Origin: Rutpela maculata
Lineage: Eukaryota > Arthropoda > Insecta > Coleoptera > Cerambycidae
Direction of reading: 5' to 3'
Assembly (NCBI GenBank): GCA_936432065.2
Contig: OW386293.2
Location: forward strand, 25,990,234-26,054,233
Length of the DNA: 64,000 bases
Part shown: positions 24,401-32,614 of the stretch, piece by piece
How the letters are laid out: the number at the start of each line of letters is the position of its first letter
How positions within the stretch are numbered: position 1 is the stretch's first letter
The notes under the pieces: generated by a model
What the model saw: only the letters and a program-made list of their open reading frames with translations
The model's database searches: none
What the model was told of the DNA's origin: nothing
Position numbers and translations under genes: made by a program

Positions 24401-27400
24401 AAATTTTTTCAAAAAAGATACATTATTTACCATAAATTGTGTAAATTTCAAGCAGGTCTTTTGAAAAGTAAATTAATTTTTTTTTTAGTTAATTTCATAA
24501 ATGAATTAAAAATAGTAATTAACACGTTTTTACTAGTCTGGCGGGCGTAACATGTTTATTACATGTTTTCCAACCATTTTTACCTTTTAAATTTGAGGTG
24601 TTCGATGGGATACATTTTTTGTGCCATGGGAGCTTAGACTATCAGAAGCGTGACGTAAACCATGTGTGGCATGTTTATACGAGTTATATTTTATTATGAC
24701 TAGGTCAAAAGTTTTCATTTCATACTATCCCGTAAATGACTATTTCCCGGATTCATTTGCGGCCGGTAAATCGAACATTACAGTATCTGATACCGTAATG
24801 TGTTATCTGCCAACATTACGGTATCTGATACTGTAATGTGTTACCTAGCAACACAATTCTGTTCTATATATGTAAAGTACAATTACGAAGTAAGTCAGTT
24901 AAGTACGTTCTATACAATTCTGTACAAAATTTGCCGACTACAACTTTTTGCCATATTGTTGAAAAACAGCGATATAATAATATCTATTAATAGGTTATTC
25001 AATATTTATAACAAAAATAACTGTCATAATTCAAAGAAGCGGAGACATAGCTAACTATAAAAATGCGTCCAGAGAAGCGTTTTATCGAAGAAAATCATTC
25101 ACCGCTGTATAGCGGTTTTTTTAATATAAAATATACTTTCTACCAACTCTAGTAAATGAAGAATGTTACATAACCATGATACAAAGAATACAAGGTATGG
25201 CATTGCGCATGTGGGCGGAGCCAAATCGACAGTTGCTTCGTCACGCGGTGATAATTTTCTACCCGCTTCCTTCGTAAAAGTGAGTTTGCCGACGTCTGTG
25301 GAAGTTGTTTTTCGGATTATTTTACTTATTTTAGTGTTCTTGCAATAACGTTTAGTTATGAAAATGCGTTGTGCATTGGCATCATGTAAAAGTGACAATA
25401 TGTTTAAAACGTATTTATGCGGAGATAAAGCTCATTTATAAAGAACGATGGTTACTAAGAACACTAAGAATCCCTATTTATTCAAAATTCCAATGAGTTC
25501 AGGCAAATCCATGATACAAATTCTTTGTATCATGAGGAAAATCCTATGTAATTTAAAATCCCGCTATCACCGCGTGACGTCTTGCGCCAACCGGACCGAA
25601 TTTGGCGAACTGAATATCATATCTTTTATTCTTTGTATCATGTTACATAACTATAGATTAGGCTTCTATTTACAAAATTTATAACATTTTGCTTAACTAA
25701 AGTTAGTAATTTTTATTTTTTTGAACTTATATTAATTCATATTAATACTTACTTGTGAAGGAAGCACTTTGGCCCCTACCACTACTTATAAAGGCGCGTT
25801 TGCACGCATCCATTAATTTAGTAGAGTCGTTTAGTAATTTAGTAGTCGACCAATACGGGCAACGTGTTTTAGTCGAGTAATTTAGTGGAAAGCAATACTA
25901 AATTACTCGACCGTCTTTCTACTCGACTAAATTACTGGATCCGTGCGATCACGCCTTAAAACATACTTTTCCACCAACTTTAGTAAATGAAGAATGTTAG
26001 ATAACTACAGATTAGGCTTCTACTTACAAAATTTTTAATATATTGCTTGACTAAAATTAGTATTTTTATTTAAGTTGGAGCTATATTAATACATATATTA
26101 ATACTGTTAGGTATTTATAGATACCTGTACTTATAAAATATAATTTTCTACCAACTTTAGTAAATGAAGAATGATAAACAATAAAAAAATCGGGCTTCTC
26201 TTTACTAGATTTTTTTAATTTTGATTAAATAAAGTTCTCTAGTTCTAAAGTTCTCTATTTTATTTGGAGCCAATATACAGATTATTTAATTTACACTAAA
26301 TATGACGATTTTTTCTGGATTAATTTTCCGGTTGCTTCAACAGATTTGTTTTAAATCTCCTCCGAAATCTGCATAACACAAAACAATGCAAAAATTATGG
26401 CTTTATTTATTTGACAGTGACAAGCTGAAGACAATCAATATAGAAAACAATGGCTATAACATCGTTAAGGTGATGCGATTGTTAGATTATGGACTAATAT
26501 TTTTTAAATTTCAATAATTATAACTTTTAATTCATTTTAAAAAGGATTATAAAGACAGTATGAAATAAAATATTGTAACGTGTTTCCACCCTTAGGAAAC
26601 TACCCCTTGCAAATTCCGTGGGTTCCAAAAATTATAACAAGAGATGTCCACTAACACACTTTATTAAATATTTACTGGATACTTCACAATACTATTATTA
26701 ATTTAAATACACTTTACTGACTAAAATCACAATGTTTATCACTTTGTTTATCCTTGAAGTCTTAACCTCACTTTCTATACTTTTTGAACTTTCTGAACTA
26801 CTCGCCGAGAATGCGGTCGGTCTTTTATACCTAAAAATGACAGATCTCGATTGTTCTGTGATGACGCCACCATTCTCTAGGTAATTCCAGATGTCACTTT
26901 GGAATCTTCTGGTAGGTTCTTTTTCGAGTAGGTGCAAATACATCATTCTAGGGGTTGTAACATATTACACTGCCCCCACCTTAAGCCTGAACGTCCCGGT
27001 CAGGTAATTCAGCCTCTTTCACATACTTCGCCAGTCTATCCAAGTGTACGATCTTCATCTTGGACTTTTTCTTTCGTTGAATACGATAGACGACATCATT
27101 AATTCGGGTAATAACAGTATAAGGTCCTTCCCAAGGAGGTTGAAGTTTCGGTGACTTCCCTTTCTTCCGCTGTGGGTTGTACAGCCAAACCAGATCCCCC
27201 ACCTTGAATCCCCCTGTACTGGCATTCTGATCATAACGAGCCTTCAAGCGGTTACTAGTTCTATTCATCTGCTCTCGATCATTCTTTGGCTGTTCTCGAC
27301 TTCCATTTCTGTAGTTGCTCATCGAAAATGGTTCTCCACGGGCAGCACAATTTTTACACTTGTGACACCAGACCTCCACATCCTGGCGACTATTAACCCA

Positions 27401-30400
27401 ATAGAACTGTTCTCGTGCTCTACTCAATGTCTTGTTTATGCCGAAGTGTCTGCTGGACGTTTCATTATGCGCTTCCTGGAGTACTTCTGGTACACGACAC
27501 CTGGGAATCACTAGACGCATGGCAACCTGCTTCCCATCTGGGCTTTCCCATGCTCTCCTCAAAAGCCCATCTACGACCGTAAGTGAATCCCATTGTGACC
27601 ATAAAGCCTTCAGCCCCACTTCTTTGTCGGAAACATCCTTCCATGCCGGACGCGTTCCGCCTTCTTTTGCTCTCAACATGGGTCCGATTTCTACATCGCG
27701 CAATTGCTCTTGCCTCAGAGTTTTCTTTGTCCAACTGTCTGGAAGATCGACCTTGACAATGTTGACTTCAACCATGTTCGGCAATTTTCCCACCTGAGGG
27801 TAGCGCTTGCAATCTTCCTTGTCTGGTTTTCTGGATAATGCAGGAGTTTTGACTGCCTGCGTTGTCAACAGCCTGGTTTTCTCACATTGGTCGTTCACTT
27901 TTGACAAAATAAATTGTTCGTTCCCAATCCTTAACATTCGCTTTCCTACGTCAACAATAAATCCATACTGTTCCATAATGTCCAGTCCCAAAATGAAGTC
28001 ATCCGTAATGTCAGCCACGATGACCCTGTGGTCGAACCTCAAATGCCCAATCTGCAAACCCAGGTCTACTTCTCCATGAACCGTAGCCCTGTCCCCCGTA
28101 GCTGTCCGGACGATCACTTCTTCATTTTGCCTCTTGGTAATCTTTATGCCCGATATAAATCCTGGACGTACTATTGATGACGTAGTACCTGTGTCGATGG
28201 TAAACAAACATTTTCTTCCGTTCACATATTCATGCAACAACAGTCTGCTTGCGATTCTTCGAAGCTGGGAAATCTTAATTTCTCTGGGGGCACTGCATTC
28301 CCTAGCCAGAACAACCCCCCTGGTACTGTTTTCCTGCTCCTCTTCAAGATTCACAGCATTTACTCGACTCTCCGAATTCTGCTGTCGACAGTCTCGCTTC
28401 ATGTGTCCTACCTTGCCGCAGTTGTAACATTTAATACCACCACTCGGCTTTCCTTTGTTTTTCTGTTTTTCCTGCTTTCCAAGGTCATCTAATTTATCGT
28501 ATAATTTGGTGAATATTTTCTGCATCTCAGTCAGCAAGGGGTTCTGGTTCATTTCTGGTTGCGATTCTTCGAGAGTCACAGCTCGAACTCTCGACCTTGG
28601 AGTATCCCTGTAAGCGGCTTCTACTTCGAGTGCACGCACCAAAGCTTCGCTACTACTTTGGTGTCTCGTCAGCCTCAGAACTCGCCTGACCTCTTCGTCC
28701 CTTATACCATCTAAAAAGGCCCCCACGGCTAATTGTTCCTGGAATTCTTTAGGTGCATTTGGATACGCCAGGTGTGCCAGTCTCTCTATCGCAGCTTCAA
28801 ATTCTTGTAAACTTTCCCCAGCTTTTTGCATCCGGGATTTCAGCTGAGCCTGGTATAATTGGGCAAGGTGTTGATCGCCATACCTCAAGTCTAATGCAGC
28901 TTCCAAGACTTTGAAGTCCCTTTGTTTATCCACTGGGATAGTTTGAAGCAACTCTGAGGCCTGGCCCCTTAACGCCAGAACTAATGCCATGGCCTTTTCC
29001 TCATTATCCCAGTTGTTCGCACACGCTGCTGCCTCAAACTGCCTCTTGTACGTCGTCCAGGAACTTTGGCCATCAAAAGAAGGAGGTTTTAGTCGCTGAC
29101 CTGATGATACCACCTGCTGGCTTCCTCTATCTCTCAACTGTCGTTTAAACCGGTCTATTTCTCCTTTAACTTCTTCTTCGAACTTGTTTACTTTCTCTTT
29201 AACTTGACTGACTTCTGTCTCGACTTCACCTACTTTTTCTTCTACCTTGTTTATCTCTTCTTTGACTTCACTCTTTAGTCCTTCGTTGGCAGAAATGATA
29301 GCGTCCTGCTGTATTTTCATTTGTTCATTCAGAATTTTCCTTAATTCTTCTTGGCGTCTTTCTTGTTCCTCTTTTTCTTCTTGACGCTGTCTTTCTTGTT
29401 CTTCTTTTTCTTGTTGGTGTCTTATTTCCAGATTTTTCATCATTTTCTTTAATTCATCTCTTTCTTCTTGACGTCTTGTTTCTTGCTCTTCTTTTTCTTC
29501 TTGACGTCGCTTTTCTTGTTCTTCTTTTTCTTTCTGACGTCTTGTTTCTTCATCCTCTTTTTCTTTCTGACGTCGTCTTTCTTGTTCTTGATGTCTTCTT
29601 TCTTCATCCTCTTTTTCTTTCTGACGTCTTGTTTCTTCATCCTCTTTTTCTTTCTGACGTCTTATTTCCTGATCTTCCATAATTTTCTTTAATTCGTCCC
29701 TTTCCTCTTGACGCCGTTTTTCCTCCTCCTGGCGCTGCTGTGCCATCATTTTTTGGAATTGTTCGAATAAGTCCTGTATTTGTTTATCGGATGCCATACT
29801 TCTTGTTGTTACGGGCATACGATGAAATTAAAATAAAATAAATTTAACTGTCACGTCAATATCGGTAATGGAACTTTCCAGAAAAATCTCGAAACAGCAC
29901 GAAAAAGTCTTATCCAGAGTCTTGTCACTATCCAGTTCAGAGAATTTAATAATCTCCACTAATGTCCAACTAGAAAAGTTCTAGTAATTTTCGCGCACTA
30001 ACGCAAATGAGTTTTTTTTTTTTTTTAGTGTCTCTATCACTTCTCAGTTTATCGCACTAATGTCCTAATAAAATGTTCTACAATGTCTCAAAAATGCACT
30101 TAACACTATTTTTCTGACCGAAAATAACCCTCGAACAATGTGTCCAGTAATTTAGTCCACTGTGTTAGCACTAAACCTCGAGAATACTTCTCGAACACTC
30201 CAGCACAACTTCAGAGCCCCTCTTGTCATAAAATTCCGCTTCTGACACCAATTTGTAACGTGTTTCCACCCTTAGGAAACTACCCCTTGCAAATTCCGTG
30301 GGTTCCAAAAATTATAACAAGAGATGTCCACTAACACACTTTATTAAATATTTACTGGATACTTCACAATACTATTATTAATTTAAATACACTTTACTGA

Positions 30401-32614
30401 CTAAAATCACAATGTTTATCACTTTGTTTATCCTTGAAGTCTTAACCTCACTTTCTATACTTTTTGAACTTTCTGAACTACTCGCCGAGAATGCGGTCGG
30501 TCTTTTATACCTAAAAATGACAGATCTCGATTGTTCTGTGATGACGCCACCATTCTCTAGGTAATTCCAGATGTCACTTTGGAATCTTCTGGTAGGTTCT
30601 TTTTCGAGTAGGTGCAAATACATCTTTCTAGGGGTTGTAACATATTACAATATTATACGATACACGTCCGGTAGGTTTCATTACAGTACTCGTTTATATT
30701 CCGGACTCGGCTCCTGTGACGCCTCGTCCGTAAAACAACTCGTACTGTAATAAGTCACCTACCGGACTTATAACGTAAATTACTACTGATTAAGAAGAAA
30801 AAAAAACAAAAATATGCAGGATATCTAAACTGCAATACAGTACGTATGTCAGGTTCAAGCGATATATCAGTTTTGTCTTAAAAAGTTATTGATATATTTT
30901 TAAAAAACTATTATAAAAAGAACAAAAGTTGCAGTCAGGCATCGCCGACGCGAATGTCTGTTAAACATGATAATTTCTATTGAACTTAAAATCTTTGATA
31001 CATATGCAAAATACCAAATATATACAAAATAGCATGGTAGAGCACAACTTAGTGAAATCATCTCCTTCATATAGGGTGATAATCAGATCATTTTATATAA
31101 ACTATGACTTTTTATGACCAGAGAAAAATGTTCCAAATATTTTTGATCTCGTTTTTGATCAAAAACATAAAAATGCGAAGATGTACAAGATATCTAAACT
31201 GCAATATAAAGTGCGTTTTTTAGGTTCGAAAGAACTTTATGTAGGTTAGATGATATAACAGTTTTGCCTTAAAAAGTTACTACACTATTTTCAATAAGAC
31301 CATTACCAATACAAATAAAATGTGCAGTCAGGCGTTGCCGAATACTTAATATACACTATGACTTCTGACAGAAAAATGTAATATGTAGATTAGCATGGCC
31401 GACTATTACGGAACGAACGGTAACGAGCGCTTTTCACTTCCATTGAGGGTAAAAAAGGATAGACTTAACGCGGCCAGGTTTGTAATTCGCAATTCAACAC
31501 TTGGCGGGGCATTAGTCTGGAGAAGTCTGTTGGTTGCAGTTTGGTTTTTCATTCTTCATATATTTAAGGAAACGTATAGAGGTTTTATAAATCTCGTCAT
31601 GCACCAAGAGTGATCAAGGGTCTCGTTCCGGCCATTCCGGACCTACCTTGCACTGACGAGAGCAAACAGCTAGAAACAGCAGCCTGCAAGTGGTACAGAG
31701 TGGCATGAGAGCTCCTTTGAGTAGCAATAAGTCTATCGGGTGGTGTTTGTTGCAATTGAAACGTTAGCGTTTTGTGTCACTACATAGTATTGCGCTTATA
31801 ATTTGTAATTCAGTGCTCGGCGGGGCATTAGTCCAGAGAATAGCTGTTGCAGTCTGTATTTAAGGAAACATATAGAGAACAAAATATTTCACTAGTAAAC
31901 ATATCAAAAATTGGGAAAATTTACCCAATTTCCATTTGTGGTGCAGGGATCCTTGTTCCTATTTGAGTTGAGAACGGGGCTGGATTAACCATTGTTGGCG
32001 CCGTTAGGTACAATAGCACAATACTCAACTAGCGCCCCTTTTACTTTGATGGCTTGAGAAGTCAAAGAAAAACAGAAAGAATATCAACGGCGCCCTTTGG
32101 CATTGGCGCCCTTAGGCACGTGCCTAACTGTGAATAACTGCCTAACGGCCCTGCTTGAGTAACAATTATTTGGGCGATGACGAAATTTTATTTCATACTT
32201 TTTAGCCACCTTCTTTGAAGGCGTTTCAATTTTATTTTTCTGGTAGTATCATGATTGAGCTTAATGGTTTTATATGTACTTGCAGTATATTGTTTATTTG
32301 TGCAATTAATAAACCTTTTACATTTCAGATATTTGGATAAATATTCACTTTTTAAAGCTGTAAAAGCCAACCCCAGGTGGGAGATGGTTGCCATAATGGA
32401 CAAGAATTTAAGAAGAAAACTATATGAAGTGGAAAAAGTAGACTTGGAGAACCAAGCAATCATAAAATTAATTCAGGCAAGGCCATATATAAAGTTGAGG
32501 AACAGAGTAGTACGTTTAGATCTTAAGTTGTACGAGAAGTACGTAGAATGCGTCAATTCCACACGTAACAAGTATGGATCGCGAGATGAATTTCAAGATT
32601 TGAAAAATATTTGA
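15438..32614 (+). CDS. F-box protein, 118 residues, two coding exons
   Basis: Exon 1 is 15438-15508 (71 nt, ATG to TTT AA, then GTAAGT). Exon 2 is 32329-32614, after a pyrimidine-rich tract ending TTTCAG, and finishes in TGA. AA plus A restores a lysine codon, and the joined sequence reads through an uninterrupted F-box: DIPVEIWLKIF from exon 1, then KYLDKYSLFKAVKANPRW from exon 2 (residues about 13-50). F-box proteins bind SKP1 and bring substrates to SCF ubiquitin ligases. The remaining 65 residues are basic and charged, with no LRR or WD repeats visible, so the partner is unknown. The family is usually longer. Phase, splice sites and domain continuity make the join strong despite the 16,820-bp intron. 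Confidence 0.85.
16288..16354 (+). other. tRNA-like hairpin with a B-box
   Basis: A perfect 15-bp stem ('tgtgtagggatcgaa' with 'ttcgatccctacaca') encloses 37 nt. The 3' strand includes 'ggtggttcgatccc', which resembles a Pol III B-box and a tRNA T-arm. D-arm and anticodon-arm pairing are not convincing and the acceptor stem runs into the T-loop, so this is not a functional tRNA. It may be a tRNA-derived relic. Confidence 0.3.
17214..17930 (+). repeat. Dispersed repeat family A, fullest copy
   Basis: It opens with 'ttacttccacatccagtgga' and near its end carries 'ctggatgtggaagt', a 14-bp inverted match to the opening. It contains a run of 'gtctgtctgccg' units, 'cgtttactctggaaccgttt', and C-rich 'cacccccactaccacccc' blocks. 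The copy at 47719-48294 ends in the same 'gattccttgggcagcg', so the element extends past the inverted match and its true right end is near 17930. Non-coding, MITE-like. Confidence 0.7.
18940..19633. mobile_element. Palindromic retroelement with hammerhead apex, copy 1
   Basis: Near-perfect arms of about 290 bp (starting 'gagaatattatttaggtatt' and ending in its complement at about 19588) flank an apex at 19227-19281 that folds as a hammerhead ribozyme. After the right arm comes an asymmetric A-rich tail ('atcatgataaaag...aattaattgtaaaaa'). The 12-bp target duplication CATATATTTTTA sits at 18928-18939 and 19634-19645. It splits repeat unit 2; the equivalent place in unit 1 is an empty site. Variable-length duplication plus an A-rich end suggests insertion by target-primed reverse transcription, as in Penelope-like or other non-LTR elements. 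No protein is encoded. Confidence 0.8.
19227..19281 (-). ncRNA. Hammerhead ribozyme, type I layout
   Basis: Read on the minus strand from 19281: stem I 5' strand ACTCTA, core CTGATGA, stem II GAACT-AACG-AGTTC (five perfect pairs, loop AACG), core GAA, stem III from A-U pairs (AAAA with TTTT, then a C-C mismatch and TTG with CAA), cleavage-site cytosine at 19233, and stem I 3' strand TAGAGT. All conserved core residues (C3, U4, G5, A6, G8, A9, G12, A13, A14, the A15.1-U16.1 pair, C17) are present. Predicted cleavage is between 19233 and 19232. It is antisense to the F-box pre-mRNA, so it should not cut that transcript. Confidence 0.85.
21205..21273 (+). other. Very short acidic open frame
   Basis: Twenty-two codons, MPQDDSDAENSDGCDD then LGVLVV and stop. 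The acidic start resembles N-termini of some DNA-transposon proteins such as piggyBac, but nothing follows that confirms it. It sits between two foldback structures. Confidence 0.15.
21608..22095. repeat. Nested inverted-repeat element
   Basis: The segment 'cagatcaaacaaaccagatg' with 'tttcactta' pairs perfectly with 22068-22094, and 'accagcgagtata' with 'tcacaggaggg' pairs with 'ccctcctgtga' and 'tatactcgctggt' near 21956-21985. Between these blocks pairing is weaker. The unpaired centre lies near 21870. Non-coding, MITE-like. Confidence 0.7.
22671..23410. repeat. Foldback element with about 290 bp arms
   Basis: The left arm starts 'cagagtgacccattta' and the right arm ends in the complement ('tggatcactctg'). 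Both arms translate, on opposite strands, to the same beginning MTRKTFAFYKCKA, which shows the arms are copies and not two genes. The loop (about 22970-23080) is A/T-rich. Non-coding. Confidence 0.8.
23651..23937 (-). repeat. Dispersed repeat family A, truncated copy
   Basis: This is a reverse-orientation 5' part of family A: 'acagacagaccgacagacag', 'ggtaccaaatttcaa' complement blocks and the terminal 'acttccac' motif at 23925-23932. It lacks the C-rich right half seen at 17500-17930. Confidence 0.7.
24709..24853 (+). repeat. Dispersed repeat family D with twin palindromes
   Basis: Two adjacent near-perfect 25-27 bp palindromes ('cattacagtatctgatac' and complement) lie at 24776-24838, followed by 'gttacctagcaacac'. 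A second copy with the same left flank ('tttcatact.t..cgtaaatg') is at 44361-44486 but has only one palindrome. The palindromes could be protein-binding or cruciform sites of a small element. Confidence 0.6.
25358..25530 (+). pseudogene. Fragment of a THAP-domain transposase start
   Basis: From the ATG at 25358 the frame reads MKMRCALASCKSDN, giving the first C-x4-C pair of a THAP finger near the N-terminus. It stops at about 25438. In a shifted frame KNPYLFKIPMS follows, matching the F-x-I-P motif that comes after that cysteine pair. The distal C-x2-H half and the catalytic part are absent. The position inside P-like terminal repeats supports the call. Confidence 0.5.
25510..25534. repeat. 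Head-to-head P-like terminal ends
   Basis: CATGATACAAA is immediately followed by its complement TTTGTATCATG with only three bases between. The same eleven bases form the outer termini of the P-like element. This looks like the joined ends of a second, almost wholly deleted copy, or an aberrant end junction. Confidence 0.6.
25792..25956. mobile_element. MITE, 165 bp, TAA target duplication
   Basis: The ends AGGCGCGTTTGCACG and CGTGCGATCACGCCT are inverted, and inner 'taatttagtagagtcg' pairs with 'cgactaaattac'. The 3-bp duplication TAA flanks it (25789-25791, 25957-25959). A neighbouring direct repeat unit reads through the site without it ('cttataaaatata'). TAA/TTA duplications are typical of PIF/Harbinger-type elements. 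Confidence 0.7.
26574..26969 (-). repeat. 3' LTR of the retrotransposon
   Basis: In element orientation it begins TGTAATATGTTACAACC and ends CACGTTACA. It carries a TATAAAAG box (26822-26829) and an AATAAA signal (26660-26665). It is flanked inside by the polypurine tract and outside by ATAT. Confidence 0.9.
26970..26980 (-). promoter_or_regulatory. Polypurine tract
   Basis: On the minus strand GGTGGGGGCAG directly precedes the 3' LTR. It would prime plus-strand DNA synthesis. The stop codon of the long frame is immediately before it, so there is almost no 3' untranslated space. Confidence 0.75.
26981..29818 (-). CDS. Gag-protease-integrase remnant polyprotein, 945 residues
   Basis: The N-terminal 240 residues are a highly charged coiled coil of EEK/RRQ repeats. 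A Gag capsid-like region follows (about 245-415, containing PPSFDG and LAYPNAP). A CCHC zinc knuckle CYNCGKVGHMKRDC lies at 464-477, and a retroviral-type aspartic protease at about 530-640 (DTG at 542-544, ILGLDIM). The chain then jumps, near residue 690, to the segment that normally follows RNase H (ALSRKPDKEDC), then the integrase zinc-binding domain (about 785-825, WCHKCKNC), then past the integrase core to its C-terminal part (KVGDLVWLYNP, WEGPY). Two internal deletions left the frame intact. A structural protein supplied to particles is plausible; the element cannot copy itself alone. Confidence 0.85.
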   Translation of the reverse strand: MPVTTRSMASDKQIQDLFEQFQKMMAQQRQEEEKRRQEERDELKKIMEDQEIRRQKEKEDEETRRQKEKEDEERRHQEQERRRQKEKEDEETRRQKEKEEQEKRRQEEKEEQETRRQEERDELKKMMKNLEIRHQQEKEEQERQRQEEKEEQERRQEELRKILNEQMKIQQDAIISANEGLKSEVKEEINKVEEKVGEVETEVSQVKEKVNKFEEEVKGEIDRFKRQLRDRGSQQVVSSGQRLKPPSFDGQSSWTTYKRQFEAAACANNWDNEEKAMALVLALRGQASELLQTIPVDKQRDFKVLEAALDLRYGDQHLAQLYQAQLKSRMQKAGESLQEFEAAIERLAHLAYPNAPKEFQEQLAVGAFLDGIRDEEVRRVLRLTRHQSSSEALVRALEVEAAYRDTPRSRVRAVTLEESQPEMNQNPLLTEMQKIFTKLYDKLDDLGKQEKQKNKGKPSGGIKCYNCGKVGHMKRDCRQQNSESRVNAVNLEEEQENSTRGVVLARECSAPREIKISQLRRIASRLLLHEYVNGRKCLFTIDTGTTSSIVRPGFISGIKITKRQNEEVIVRTATGDRATVHGEVDLGLQIGHLRFDHRVIVADITDDFILGLDIMEQYGFIVDVGKRMLRIGNEQFILSKVNDQCEKTRLLTTQAVKTPALSRKPDKEDCKRYPQVGKLPNMVEVNIVKVDLPDSWTKKTLRQEQLRDVEIGPMLRAKEGGTRPAWKDVSDKEVGLKALWSQWDSLTVVDGLLRRAWESPDGKQVAMRLVIPRCRVPEVLQEAHNETSSRHFGINKTLSRAREQFYWVNSRQDVEVWCHKCKNCAARGEPFSMSNYRNGSREQPKNDREQMNRTSNRLKARYDQNASTGGFKVGDLVWLYNPQRKKGKSPKLQPPWEGPYTVITRINDVVYRIQRKKKSKMKIVHLDRLAKYVKEAELPDRDVQA
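30236..30250 (-). promoter_or_regulatory. Primer-binding site
   Basis: Four bases inside the 5' LTR, the minus strand reads TGGTGTCAGAAGCGG. The TGG start and position fit a tRNA primer site for minus-strand DNA synthesis. I did not assign the tRNA. Confidence 0.7.
30254..30649 (-). repeat. 5' LTR of the retrotransposon
   Basis: It is 396 bp and, by eye, differs from the 3' LTR at one base. The TATAAAAG box at 30502-30509 (minus) would drive element transcription toward lower coordinates. Confidence 0.9.
30502..30509 (-). promoter_or_regulatory. LTR TATA box
   Basis: TATAAAAG on the minus strand within the 5' LTR, repeated at the same place in the 3' LTR and in the solo LTR at 34451-34458. 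Conservation in all three copies supports a promoter role. Confidence 0.6.
30666..30767. repeat. GC-richer 100-bp hairpin
   Basis: 'gtccggtaggt' pairs with 'acctaccggac' and 'attacagtactcgtttta' with its near-complement; the loop repeats 'ccggactcgg' and 'cctcgtccg'. It lies 16 bp beyond the LTR element and is higher in GC than its surroundings. MITE-like. Confidence 0.65.
30829..31350 (+). repeat. Diverged direct repeat pair
   Basis: 'gatatctaaactgcaata' with downstream 'agttttg(t/c)cttaaaaagtta' and 'gcagtcaggc(a/g)t(c/t)gccga' occurs at 30820-30960 and 31190-31350. Related text appears near 23590 and around 41500-41950. Non-coding. Confidence 0.55.
31351..32328 (+). other. Intron end; short duplicated segment, no gene
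   Basis: 'cggcggggcattagtc(t/c)(g/a)gag' with 'tatttaaggaaac(g/a)tatagag' occurs at about 31500-31590 and 31815-31880. The stretch 31980-32130 carries 'ggcgcc' and 'gcgcccttaggc' text seen in many animal repeats. No credible coding sequence. Confidence 0.45.
32329..32614 (+). CDS. Second coding exon of the F-box gene
   Basis: This exon supplies the second half of the F-box (YLDKYSLF, then ANPRWEMV with the usual tryptophan) and the whole C-terminal tail ending DLKNI. The frame stays open upstream of the acceptor by chance, but the F-box homology begins exactly at the splice site, which decides the boundary. The AATAAA at 32969 lies about 355 bp downstream and is a fitting polyadenylation signal. 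Confidence 0.85.

Larger units (their letters stand above)
25175..25642 (+). mobile_element. P-element-like transposon, 468 bp deleted copy
   Basis: Terminal inverted repeats start CATGATACAAAGAATA at both ends, and the next eleven bases match at seven. A 9-bp repeat TTACATAAC flanks it (25166-25174 and 25643-25651), compatible with the 8-bp duplications P elements make. The neighbouring repeat unit has the uninterrupted site (TTAGATAAC, 25997-26005). P-element ends likewise begin CATGAT, and P transposases start with a THAP domain; a THAP-like start lies inside at 25358. The rest of the transposase is missing, so the copy is non-autonomous. Confidence 0.75.
25110..26240 (+). repeat. Three diverged direct repeat units hosting insertions
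   Basis: The block 'ctaccaact(c/t)tagtaaatg' with 'aagaatg' occurs at about 25140, 25975 and 26150, with flanking similarity such as 'gattaggcttct' and 'tatattaat.catat'. The first unit is split by the P-like element and the MITE lies between units one and two. The second unit preserves the uninterrupted sequence at the P-like insertion point. Confidence 0.65.
26574..30649 (-). mobile_element. Ty3/gypsy-like LTR retrotransposon, deleted but young
   Basis: Two 396-bp LTRs (I count one difference) bound a 3.3 kb interior, with a 4-bp target duplication ATAT (26570-26573, 30650-30653). On the minus strand the order is 5' LTR, primer-binding site, untranslated leader, one long frame, a G-rich polypurine tract, 3' LTR. 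The frame codes Gag and protease followed by the two ends of integrase; RT, RNase H and the integrase core are missing. It therefore needs enzymes from an intact relative, but near-identical LTRs show recent insertion. It lies antisense in the F-box intron. Confidence 0.9.
15509..32328 (+). other. 16.8 kb intron of the F-box gene
   Basis: Donor GTAAGT at 15509 and acceptor TTTCAG at 32323-32328. The intron is filled with mobile DNA: family A repeats, a composite foldback block, a hammerhead hairpin, two further foldbacks, a P-like element, a MITE and an antisense LTR retrotransposon. At least five long inverted repeats would fold into extended double-stranded RNA in the pre-mRNA. The stretch 15509-16280 shows nothing recognisable; 16400-17200 likewise. 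Confidence 0.75.

Noticed and set aside
26698..26946. Open frame of about 80 codons inside each LTR
   Set aside because: It lies wholly in the LTR, is the same in both copies because the LTRs are copies, and overlaps the TATA region; no homology.
27432..28492. Several open frames on the plus strand opposite the Gag-protease frame
   Set aside because: They are antisense shadows of the 945-residue frame, with no domains of their own.
29449..29692. Lysine-rich and phenylalanine-rich frames near 29.5 kb
   Set aside because: They are other-frame readings of the repetitive coiled-coil coding sequence of Gag.
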